A stretch of DNA of 64,000 nucleotides from the NCBI GenBank assembly GCA_023409735.1, contig JAEYRB010000032.1, positions 1-64,000 of the forward strand, read 5' to 3'. The DNA comes from Bacillota bacterium. GTDB lineage: Bacteria; Bacillota; Clostridia; Acetivibrionales; DTU013. This document shows positions 36,739 to 46,200 of this stretch, piece after piece; the first letter of the stretch is position 1, and every line of letters begins with the position of its first letter. Position numbers and translations under genes: made by a program. Below the pieces are notes generated by a model. It saw nothing but the letters and a program-made list of their open reading frames with translations, made no database searches and was not told where the DNA came from.

Positions 36739-36808
36739 AATAAAAGTCTCCGGGACATCGAGCCCTCAAGACTTTTTGCGTAGACCTTCGGTCAACGCCA
36801 CAAATAAA
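36739..36808 (-). repeat. Post-terminator two-hairpin element, copy 6b
   Basis: Plus strand AAAAGTCTCCGGGACATCGA, GCCCTCAAGACTTTTT, GCGTAGACCTTCGGTCAACG, CCACAAATAAAA. Both stems are well formed: AAAGTCT/AGACTTT, and GCGT-A-GACC/GGTC-A-ACGC around TTC. It lies directly beyond the murA terminator. Confidence 0.8.
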
Positions 36809-36834
36809 AAAGTATGCATTTCAGCATACTTTTC
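36809..36834 (-). terminator. Terminator of murA
   Basis: AAAAGTATGC-N5-GCATACTTTT, a symmetric hairpin about 100 bp beyond the murA stop codon. Confidence 0.8.
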
Positions 36835-36936
36835 ATTTCACAGTAATCTAAATTCCCTGGTAGCTTCCTAATATTTTATTTTTACTTATTTATCCTATCA
36901 GCATCTGTTTACAGGTTTTCAAATTTCTTACTTACT

Positions 36937-38199
36937 CTACTCTTCTATTCTATGCACATTAGCACCCAGTTCACGCAGCTTCTCATCTATTTTCATATAT
37001 CCTCTGTCCACATGGTCTATGTCAAGTATCTGTGTAGACCCATCCGCACAAAGACCTGCCAATATCAGGGCCGCTCCCGCTCTCAGGTCGGTAGCTCTTA
37101 CTGTTGCTCCTGTCAGCCTGCTTCCCTCTATAATGGCACTTCGTCCCTCAACCCTAATGTTCGCTCCCATCCTCTTAAGCTCACAAACATGCATAAATCT
37201 GTTTTCAAAAATAGTCTCGATCACCATGCTGGTTCCATTGGCAACGCTCATTAAAGATGTCATTTGAGACTGCATGTCAGTTGGAAAGCCAGGATAAGGA
37301 TGTGTTTTTATGTCTACAGCCTTGAGTCTTCCTCCCCTGACATGAACTGATGTAAGCTCTTCAGATATCTCAATTCCTGCCTCTCTTAGCTTCGCGCTTA
37401 CGGGTTTGAGATGGTCGGTTATAACGTTGTCGATTATCACATCTCCACCTGTTATAGCCGCTGCTGCCATATAGGTTCCCGCCTCGATCCTGTCCGGTAT
37501 TACTGAATGGTTGGCAGCCTTAAGCTCTTTAACACCATTTATTTTGATCGTGTCGGTACCTGCACCTCTTATATCTGCTCCCATTGCAGTAAGGTATGTC
37601 GCAAGATCAACAATTTCAGGCTCTATTGCAGCATTTTCAATAGTAGTTACTCCCTCCGCCAATACTGCAGCCATCATAATATTTTCTGTAGCGCCTACGC
37701 TTGGAAAATCCAGATAAATTTTGTTTCCCTTCAATCTTCCTGATGTTCTTGCTTCAATAAATCCGTGCCCATGTGAAACCCTTGCACCCAACGCCATAAA
37801 TCCCTTTAAATGTAGATCCACCGGTCTTGAGCCAATTGCACAGCCTCCCGGAAGGGAAATACTTGCCGTCCCGGTCTTTGCGAGGAGAGGGCCTGCTACA
37901 AGAAACGAAGCTCTCAATTTATTCACCAGTTCATATGGAGCTGTAGTATTATTAAGCGTTCTGCTGTCAATTACAAGCTTTGTTTGTTTATCGGAAACTT
38001 CTATGGAAGCACCAAGTGACTTAACAAGTTCGCACATGATTTTAACATCATTGAGATATGGAATATTATCTATTAAACATCTGCCATCTGATAGCAGCGA
38101 TGCAGCAATTATGGGAAGTACAGAGTTTTTTGCACCACTTATACGTACTCTTCCCTTAAGCGGCCCGTTTTCTGATATTACAAGTTTCGGCATTGCCAC
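36937..38199 (-). CDS. murA: UDP-N-acetylglucosamine 1-carboxyvinyltransferase
   Basis: A 420-residue enzyme of the EPSP-synthase fold that adds enolpyruvate to UDP-GlcNAc, the first committed step of peptidoglycan synthesis. Recognisable parts are GPLKGRVRISGAKNSVLPIIAASLL, the PGGCAIGSRPVDLHLKG loop with the active-site Cys, and DLRAGAALILAGLCADG. Bacilli and Clostridia keep one murA copy next to spoIID and ywmB, as here, and it is often the sporulation-linked copy. The first ATG at 38199 is used. Confidence 0.95.
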   Translation of the reverse strand: MAMPKLVISENGPLKGRVRISGAKNSVLPIIAASLLSDGRCLIDNIPYLNDVKIMCELVKSLGASIEVSDKQTKLVIDSRTLNNTTAPYELVNKLRASFLVAGPLLAKTGTASISLPGGCAIGSRPVDLHLKGFMALGARVSHGHGFIEARTSGRLKGNKIYLDFPSVGATENIMMAAVLAEGVTTIENAAIEPEIVDLATYLTAMGADIRGAGTDTIKINGVKELKAANHSVIPDRIEAGTYMAAAAITGGDVIIDNVITDHLKPVSAKLREAGIEISEELTSVHVRGGRLKAVDIKTHPYPGFPTDMQSQMTSLMSVANGTSMVIETIFENRFMHVCELKRMGANIRVEGRSAIIEGSRLTGATVRATDLRAGAALILAGLCADGSTQILDIDHVDRGYMKIDEKLRELGANVHRIEE

Positions 38200-38239
38200 T
38201 CTCCCCTTTCCATCCTTTGTGCATTACAATGGCCAAAGC

Positions 38240-39016
38240 TTAATATTCCGTAGTTATTATAGGTGTTGCCAGCCATATGTAGGTTTTTCCTTCGTAAGAG
38301 TTGTATCTCACTGCTAAATTAAGGTTAACCTTCTTTCCCTTTACTTTTACAGAATTGCTAATGCTCGGCGAAAAAGCTTCAATGCTTAAAAGCCCATTAT
38401 CATCTATGCCTTCCACCTCGTCAGCACGGACACTTTTGAATATTCTATCCCGCATTTCATCTATGCTTTCATCGCTTAAGCTGCCATCCATACAACCTGT
38501 TACACTAATATTTGCTGTGGTTTTAATATCATATTGTTCAAATATTCTTTCAATGCTTTCAACAGAACTTTCAATATCAGGCATAGCTGATGAATCAGAA
38601 ACAGTCACCGCCAGCATATAGCTTTCCTTTGTATCTTCTGTATCTTCTTTGCTTTCCGAAAGGCTTGCCCATATGCTTCTGTCCTCATCTAGAGCATATG
38701 TTACCTCACACCCGCTGCTAATATCATTATTAAAGCATGAAAAAACAGGTACTGCTTTTGTAACATTACCACCCATACCTTTAATGACATCTGATAGAAG
38801 CACTTGCTTTTTCGCAAAATCATCGCAAGCTTCTTTTTTTACCCCGCCTCTAATATAAATCTCAGAACTGACTATTTTAGCGCCTGACGCATTAAATGCC
38901 TTCTGTACCATTGCAGCGTCTGATTTTTGTGATATGCTGTTATGTATTATTATTGAAATAATGGACACCACTAATATAGAAATAATAAAAATGGCTGAAG
39001 ATGTATTTTTTTTCAC
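38240..39016 (-). CDS. ywmB: YwmB-type protein
   Basis: A 258-residue protein with an N-terminal membrane anchor or signal (SSAIFIISILVVSIISIIIHNSI) and a periplasmic domain (QKAFNASGAKIVSSEIYIRGG). Length and position, 40 bp before murA, fit the YwmB family, whose fold is TATA-box-binding-protein-like. Its function is unknown; a role in the cell envelope or sporulation is suggested by the conserved ywmB-murA-spoIID order. The start at the first ATG (39016) is supported by the hydrophobic segment following at once. Confidence 0.75.
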   Translation of the reverse strand: MKKNTSSAIFIISILVVSIISIIIHNSISQKSDAAMVQKAFNASGAKIVSSEIYIRGGVKKEACDDFAKKQVLLSDVIKGMGGNVTKAVPVFSCFNNDISSGCEVTYALDEDRSIWASLSESKEDTEDTKESYMLAVTVSDSSAMPDIESSVESIERIFEQYDIKTTANISVTGCMDGSLSDESIDEMRDRIFKSVRADEVEGIDDNGLLSIEAFSPSISNSVKVKGKKVNLNLAVRYNSYEGKTYIWLATPIITTEY

Positions 39017-39137
39017 CTATATGCCCCCTTTTTTCTCTTCGCATATAAAGAATTATTGCCTTTCAGGCGGGGGCATATACATGAAAAATTTCTTATACAG
39101 CTTGCTTACTGGGTATTAAGTATGTTTTTTCATAAAT

Positions 39138-39263
39138 TTTATTTTAACGAGGCCACGGACATTTTAGAGCCTCGTTATAACGCCTATATTCATTGTAAAG
39201 TTTTCAATTGTAGAAAACTTTACTGACACTGATAGCGTTTCAACATTTAGAGCCTCGTTATAG
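39138..39263. repeat. Palindromic repeat, copy A (about 110 bp)
   Basis: Contains AACGAGGC/GCCTCGTT (39147-39175), then TTATAACGCC, a strong stem AAAGTTTTC-N7-GAAAACTTT, GCGTTT and a terminal TTTAGAGCCTCGTTATA. The last bases supply the stop codon of the giant surface protein ending at 39258. The same order of blocks is found at 49697-49808, so it is a dispersed element and not only a terminator. Confidence 0.75.
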
Positions 39264-42200
39264 CTCGCCGGTGTATCTCAAAAGCTTTTCCAATAAAACC
39301 ATGGCTTCTGCTCTGGTTACCGGATCCTTTGGACCAAGCGTATTAGAAAATCTGCTAGTAATAACACCAATTTCCTTTGCAAATTTAATTTTAGGAAGAT
39401 ATATCGCACCGGTTTGCTTTATATCATTATAAACACCTGTATAATCTTGTGAATAAGAAGCCCTTTCCCCGGTTTTAAGCTCATAAACCCTTATGGCCAT
39501 TGAAATTAGTTGTTCTCTCGTACAGTTAGAGGCTGCACTATCCATGTCCTTCTTTTGCACAATTCCTGCCTTTACCGCAAGAGACTTGTAGTCCTGGCCA
39601 TAATCAACCTCAAGCATATCGAGCATTAGCTTTGCTCCATCACCTAATGTAAGATTTTTATTCGGGTAGAATTTCTTTCCCGTTATAAACCTAAGCTCGT
39701 GAACCGATGCGACATTAACAATGGAGCTGTACGCATAACTACCTGAAACATCGTCGAAATAGTTACTGCCCGGATCGCCTATAGCAATATCACCTATCAT
39801 TACAGTTTCAAAGCTTGCCTTTCCGAGATTAGTATCAGAATTAAAGCTTCCCACTGCTATAAATCTCTGCCAATTTTCTCCTGCATTATCAGACACATAG
39901 CCTGATGTCACACCATTCTTATACCAGTCAGCTGAATTGTATTCATAAATAACCTTAAGCGGCTTCGTAAGCCTTTCAACAGGCTTTGTGAGCCCGTCAG
40001 CTATAGAAATATTCAGCCTTGACACATCAGATTTGAATGTGATATTTGCTGTACTGCTTTTTTTAGATGGACTGCTTAGTATGATATCAAAAACAAAATT
40101 CGCATCACTTACGGCAGATCCATATATGCCATTGCTGTCAGACAGTACCCCGGGCCTGATTACTAGAGTATATTGCTTCGTTTTAAGCATGAGATTCTCC
40201 CCGAGCATTCCAAGAGCCTTGAAGACTCTTTGTGAAACAATAACCGAAATCCGGGAAGTATTAGTAGGCATATCCTCAAGATTGATCAAATAATCAAGGA
40301 GCCTGTCGGTTTGCACATGCTGTATAAATCTATCCGCATTAACTCCGGTAATCTTTATGGTCCATACTCCGTTAACAGCGTATTTATCCTTAATGATATA
40401 GTCACCGCTTATAATATCCTCAATATCTTCACTGGAGTCATAGTCATCACTACTTCTGAGCGTCCTTACAGTAACACTTTGTGTTGGCTCAGACGCCAGC
40501 TTCTTTTCAGGGTCGTAAGCATAAAGTCTGGCGTAGTATCTTAGATTAGACCTTAACTTGTCAGCCTTGAATTCTGATAAGCTTCCTACTTCATACTTTA
40601 TACTGCCCTTGTAATCTATATCGTCGTCAATTTCAAGTATATACTGCATATTTTCTTCCATGATCCATTCAAAAGTAATACTGTTCTTGGTAACAGCATC
40701 CTTAGTTCCCTTGACTCCGAATCCTTTAGGCGTCTCGGGAGGCGTATCCTTCTGTGTCCTAACCAGGTACGAGTCGCTAAACTCAGATACAGCTTTATCT
40801 CCGGTATTACCTGTAACTTCTGCCTGTATCCAGAAATAATAAAGCGTGTCAGGTGTAAGACCCTTAACTCTGTAATAGGATGTATAGCTGAGCTCTGCAG
40901 GTAGTATTTTCTGCTTTCCCGAAGCCTTTGCCCGGTCGTCTGTAGCTCCGTATTCTAGATAATACGTATATTGGGGATCAACATTCCACCCAAGATCTAT
41001 ATATGTGTCGGAAGCATTATTATAGTTGAAAACAGGTACCGTCGGTTTTTCAAGAATATCAGGCAGATCAGGATTGGTAGTGACAATGATTGGGTCTGAC
41101 GGCCCGGAAATAAGCTCCACACTTCTTCTTGCTGCCCTGATCCAGATAACATATGATTTATTAGGATCAAGGTCATATAATGTAATATCAACATTATGTC
41201 TCTTGCCGTCAGGAATGGCATCCTCAGCATTAATATCCTCATCAGGATCATTTGGTGTAACCGGGACTCCAACTACTTTGTTTGTCGCAAGCGAAACGAT
41301 ATCATCATAATTTATATCAGATGTATATTCAATGCAGCCGACATCTATAGTTACACCGTTATCATACTCAACCTTGCGAAACTCTAAAGGATCTGCAGTA
41401 CCTTCCTCAATCTCCTCCACGAGATCATAATCCGGATCGTTAGGATGCCTCTCTTTTCCTATTTTTCTTATTTCCACGGGTGTTTTATATACCCAGGCAT
41501 ATTTACCGTTCTCCATAACAGTATATTGCTCATACCATTTATTTTTCAGAGTTATTACTGCAGTGGAGGACGTGACCATATCCTTTCCTTCACTATCCTT
41601 CTTAAGCTTAAAAGGAGGTCTTCCGGGAACAATGGGCTGATCTATAGGTCCAAGTGTAGGTGTAATAACTACCTTCATTGCAGGATCCGACTTAAGCGTA
41701 ACACTTGTCAGAATATTATCCACAAATTGAATATAATCCTTCTTTGCAACGATCTTAACATAATATGTCGTATTTGGTATCAGATCTTTAATGGTATACT
41801 TATATCCTAAGATTTTTGTCCCGCTCATTACATAGTTACTTTGATTCATTTTAACAGAGGATGCTATCAGCATATTGGAAGGCGGATCCTCAATCAGATT
41901 AGGATCGCTTATAAGCCAGATATCATAGACAACGCTGCTGTCAATGGTGCCATTACCCTTTAAGGGAGCTCTCCAAAGTATTGTAGCACTTGTGGCCTTC
42001 AGTTCATCCTTGTAAGAAATAATAGTTTCACCGGCATTTTTAAAGCTGTCTACAATTTCCGGCATAGCCGGCTTCGAGGGCACATCTGATTCCTTTATAT
42101 AGACCTTCTGGGACTGTATTCTTATCCCGGGATATAGATCCTGCCCGTTTCTTGTTACCATTGCCCTAATAATATAATAATTATCCTCTTCACTTTTTTT

Positions 42201-43202
42201 AAGCGTCAAAAAGAATGAGGTATCGTCGGTTGCAGCCACATATTGCTCAATGCCGCCCCCTGTACCTGTTCCTTTATATATTTGATATGTCACCTTAACA
42301 GTGCTGTCAGTAAGTCCCGTAACTACCGGGCTCCACTCCAGCTTCCATATGGTTCCGTCATCGGTAACGGACATTTTCGTTGTCTGTGCAAGTATATAGC
42401 TGCTTACTGTTACCGTTTTACTTTCAGCCGACATTTTAAGCTCTGTTTCTAATGTATCGGGAGCTATTTTAACATAATAGACTCTTCCCGGATCCCTTAC
42501 AGTATAAATATACTCGAGCTTACCAGTAGCTTCATTGACAGTAACAGGACCATTACTTCCAATCTGATCCCTCCCTATATATATTGGGGGACTGTTTGTA
42601 AAGGTCTTATTTTCGGAGACATATAGCTTGTAATCCATCCTCCTGCCCGAATTCCATACATCATCCCATTCTATCTTTATCTGGTTAGGGCCATATGGGG
42701 TAGCATTAATCTCAATATCCGTAAGAAATTTAACAGTATTCGATGCCAGGGACTCACCGCTGGTGTATGTAATCATGTCTTGCACGTAGGTATAATACGC
42801 CCTTGAATAAGCGTAGTAAACTGTTCCTGATGACAGCTCTTTTAATCTAATAGAATTGGCACCGGACCTTTCAGCGGGTACGTTTCCTTCCTTCAATACT
42901 GTACCCTTTACCGGCCTGTAGGGCTTATTGACCTCTTGTAGATAATAATTAATATATTGCTGACTTATAGAGATGTTTTCAGGTTTTTTTAGCTGATTGC
43001 TTTTAAGATCAGCATAATATTTGTCAAACTCATTGTATCCAATCGGCGGCTCGACATTAGGAACAGTATCGTTTAAAGCTTCTACTCTCAGCTTCTCCGG
43101 CGCAGGCTGGGTATTGCCTTCCGCAGCTGCAGAAGAAGTATAGCCCCCATATTGAAGTAAAAAAAGTATAGTTAATATTGCACATAGAATTCTCATTTTC
43201 AT
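39258..43202 (-). CDS. Large surface protein with fibronectin III-like repeats and C-terminal SLH domains
   Basis: 1314 residues. After a signal peptide (MRILCAILTILFLLQYGG) come about seven fibronectin III-like repeats, marked by recurring blocks such as VPNTTYYVKI, LTPDTLYYFWIQAE and LRSNLRYYARLYAYDPE. A separate domain follows (about 917-1130). Three SLH repeats end the protein (about 1147-1314, including RAEAMVLLEKLLRYTGEL) and bind cell-wall polysaccharide. It probably forms part of the surface layer or an adhesion or scaffold protein; no enzymatic motif is visible. It is 40 bp downstream of a larger paralogue and has an AGGAGAG RBS. Confidence 0.85.
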   Translation of the reverse strand: MKMRILCAILTILFLLQYGGYTSSAAAEGNTQPAPEKLRVEALNDTVPNVEPPIGYNEFDKYYADLKSNQLKKPENISISQQYINYYLQEVNKPYRPVKGTVLKEGNVPAERSGANSIRLKELSSGTVYYAYSRAYYTYVQDMITYTSGESLASNTVKFLTDIEINATPYGPNQIKIEWDDVWNSGRRMDYKLYVSENKTFTNSPPIYIGRDQIGSNGPVTVNEATGKLEYIYTVRDPGRVYYVKIAPDTLETELKMSAESKTVTVSSYILAQTTKMSVTDDGTIWKLEWSPVVTGLTDSTVKVTYQIYKGTGTGGGIEQYVAATDDTSFFLTLKKSEEDNYYIIRAMVTRNGQDLYPGIRIQSQKVYIKESDVPSKPAMPEIVDSFKNAGETIISYKDELKATSATILWRAPLKGNGTIDSSVVYDIWLISDPNLIEDPPSNMLIASSVKMNQSNYVMSGTKILGYKYTIKDLIPNTTYYVKIVAKKDYIQFVDNILTSVTLKSDPAMKVVITPTLGPIDQPIVPGRPPFKLKKDSEGKDMVTSSTAVITLKNKWYEQYTVMENGKYAWVYKTPVEIRKIGKERHPNDPDYDLVEEIEEGTADPLEFRKVEYDNGVTIDVGCIEYTSDINYDDIVSLATNKVVGVPVTPNDPDEDINAEDAIPDGKRHNVDITLYDLDPNKSYVIWIRAARRSVELISGPSDPIIVTTNPDLPDILEKPTVPVFNYNNASDTYIDLGWNVDPQYTYYLEYGATDDRAKASGKQKILPAELSYTSYYRVKGLTPDTLYYFWIQAEVTGNTGDKAVSEFSDSYLVRTQKDTPPETPKGFGVKGTKDAVTKNSITFEWIMEENMQYILEIDDDIDYKGSIKYEVGSLSEFKADKLRSNLRYYARLYAYDPEKKLASEPTQSVTVRTLRSSDDYDSSEDIEDIISGDYIIKDKYAVNGVWTIKITGVNADRFIQHVQTDRLLDYLINLEDMPTNTSRISVIVSQRVFKALGMLGENLMLKTKQYTLVIRPGVLSDSNGIYGSAVSDANFVFDIILSSPSKKSSTANITFKSDVSRLNISIADGLTKPVERLTKPLKVIYEYNSADWYKNGVTSGYVSDNAGENWQRFIAVGSFNSDTNLGKASFETVMIGDIAIGDPGSNYFDDVSGSYAYSSIVNVASVHELRFITGKKFYPNKNLTLGDGAKLMLDMLEVDYGQDYKSLAVKAGIVQKKDMDSAASNCTREQLISMAIRVYELKTGERASYSQDYTGVYNDIKQTGAIYLPKIKFAKEIGVITSRFSNTLGPKDPVTRAEAMVLLEKLLRYTGEL

Positions 43203-43242
43203 GATCCCACTCTCCTGTAATGCTTTAAGCCGTCAATACTAT

Positions 43243-46200
43243 TTACGTTTTATCAGTAATCTCAAGCAGCTTACTAAATGCTGCTACAACCTCTGCACGT
43301 GTCATCTGCCCATTAGGATTGAACTTGTTGTTTTCATCCTGACTCATAACACCCATGTCAATTACCATAAGTACATAGTTGTAATAACCGCTGCTGATAT
43401 GTGATTCATCTGCTATCTCAACATTTTTCGACGGTCTGAGTCCCGAAAGGCCTGCGTTTGTTTTTATAGAAAAAAGCTTCATCAAAACCGCTGCTGTTTC
43501 CTGTCTTTTCACGTTTTTACCTAGCGAGTTACTATTTATAAAGCTGCTTAATCCCAGTTTCACATTTTTCTGTCTTATATCAAGCCCTGCGTTTTCAACT
43601 GATCTGCCTGTCACCTTTTCATAGAGAAGCACGACCTCTTTGCAGGTTGCTACATTGTCCGGCATAAAACCGCTGCTGATTCCTGTAAATACATCACTAA
43701 GGTCATACCTCGATGCCATGCTTCTTATATAGCTCTCTGCCCAATGACCTGACGGCAGATCTTTCAACGCACCCTGTGATGAAAGTATTACATATTTACC
43801 CGTCTTCAGTATATTAAACTGCACCTTGCTGCTTGTTGCTGTATAGTCACTTATTTTCTGCCAGGCACTTCCTTTATCGTAAAGCACATGCGGAAGCTTA
43901 ACACCATTGCCTGCATCAACGGCTAAACTAATGGCTGCCGGTTCATCAAAGCTTTCAATACTTCTTACTGCATAACTTATCGTTGATGAAGCAATAGATT
44001 TGTCGATATAGACGGACAGCTCTTTCTCTATCATGCTAATAAGATTTGATGTATATTGTTTAATTAATTCGGAGGAACCTGTACCGCCGCCTACATATGT
44101 ATTCATAAGCATATTCAGTTTCTCGTTTACTAGCCCCGAATCCTTATTATATAACTTATCCTGGAACAGCTTTCGCAGTTCAGGATCCGAAGAGGATAAC
44201 CCTAAAGCCATCAGATCCATATCGGTAATCAATGATATCCTAAGATATTTTGCAGGAAGCTCTTCAGTAGATTTCTCAGAACGTGTAATAAGCATCCTGA
44301 CATATATGTCCTTCACGCCGTTTCTGGTTAAAATGTCCTTTATCTGTTCGTTTTTCTCTGCATCAAGAGTATAAGGTCTAAGCATCAACTCGGATCCCGG
44401 AAGCCTTAATACAAGACTTCTATTGTAAGAGTTCATTGCATTTAACACAGAAAGAGGCACATATATTTCATTTGTATTTATGTCTTTAGATATATCAGCA
44501 ATATCTACGGTGAACGAATCAGCTTTTGAGACTGCCAAAGCATCCGCAATTCTGTCTGCCTTAAGAAGTATACTGAAAATACCGCTGTTGTTCATGGCAA
44601 CTCTCCAGTATAAGCCTTTTTCAAGTTCACTCATACTATCAAGAAATACAGCCTTTTTCTTCTCATCACGATCTGTATCATCATAATCGCCTTGGTTGAA
44701 TTCTGTACGTGAATTAACAGGCCCAATGAATTTAGAATAAGATATTAAATCAGGTTCAGTAGGATCGATCTTTACAGCTCTTACCTTAATATAATACTTT
44801 GTATTGGATTTCAGCTGGCTATTGGTAGTAATGCCGCCCGGAAGTATAGTTTCGGCACTCTTTATTCTTGTATGGAAATAAATTGTTTCATTATTTATAG
44901 TTCGTGCTGTTTCCTCCGTATAGTACGGCAGAAGAGAGCCGTTCTTATCCTTATACTGTTGCATATCTGTTGTCTTTAATACTGTGTATTCGGAGCTTCC
45001 CTCGGCCATTATGGCAACTTCATATTTTGAGAAGCTATCAACAGGTTTCCCTAACCATTTAATATCAATTTCATGATATCCATCTCTTGTTTCAAGGCCG
45101 GCTTTTTCAAAAATTGTCGTATTGTTTCCCTTTGTTACCTTAACATCATATTGTGAATTTGTTTTAAGTCCGGTTACCCTTCCATAGTAGGTTTCTCCGT
45201 CCCTGTCCTTTACTATGGTCGCCTGAGACTTCGACACAAGCTTATAAGAAGACTCCCCTGACTTCTTTATATAAATAGCATAATTATCTGCTGTAAGACC
45301 TTTAGTGGAATCTTTCCAGTAGAAGCCCAGCTCTGGGCTCAATGTGACCTCCAGAAATGATGGTGATTCTATCAGGTAGGTCGTTACAGGTATAGAAACC
45401 CATGCACTATAAGATGAAGGCTTAGTATTTTCTGAGGCCAACGGCTCCCTTTGCTGATCTACCCTGACGGCCCTCAAGCTGAAATAATACAGCTTATTTG
45501 GAAACATTCTTCTATCAACTGTATAAGTACATGTTTTTGTTTTACTGTCATATGTAAATTTACCAGGATGCGACTCATGCCCGTTAACAGGCAAAGGATC
45601 AAGGTATACGGCACCATTAGCTTTACCATCGCTCGGAATGTCATATTCCTGCAAAAAGCTCAGATACTCAGGATCACTGCCATAGCTTTCTTTCTTGTCC
45701 ATCGGTCCCATCTTTTGAGATGTACGTATCAATTCGTATATTACATCGTCCTCTTGATTTTTCCATGTAAAAGTGACACTACTACCGGAAAGAAGCTGAT
45801 TTCCACTGTTATCAACGGCTATGTTGAAATCAGCAGGAGCAAGCGGTTTCCTCTGACTTTCGTCAGGCGGGTTAACTTCCAGTGACACCGTAGTAACTGG
45901 AAGTATTGCAGTATCAATTGAATATAGCTTAGGATCAGAAACTAACGAACCATCCGCTTTACTTTTTATCACCAGGCGTGTCCTCGCCCTGAAATAATAT
46001 GTGGTGTTGGGAAGCAGCTTGCTGCCAAAAGCTGTTTTAGTTGCTGCATCTGCAAAGGTGGACACCCTGGCCTTTATGGAGGTGCTGCTAAGATCTTCTG
46101 CTCCTGTAAAAACAATATCACCGTCAAGCTTTTCTGTTGTACCTATCTGCGTAAACGGAGCATCCGTTCTTGTGTTCATGAAAATATCGTATACGACATT

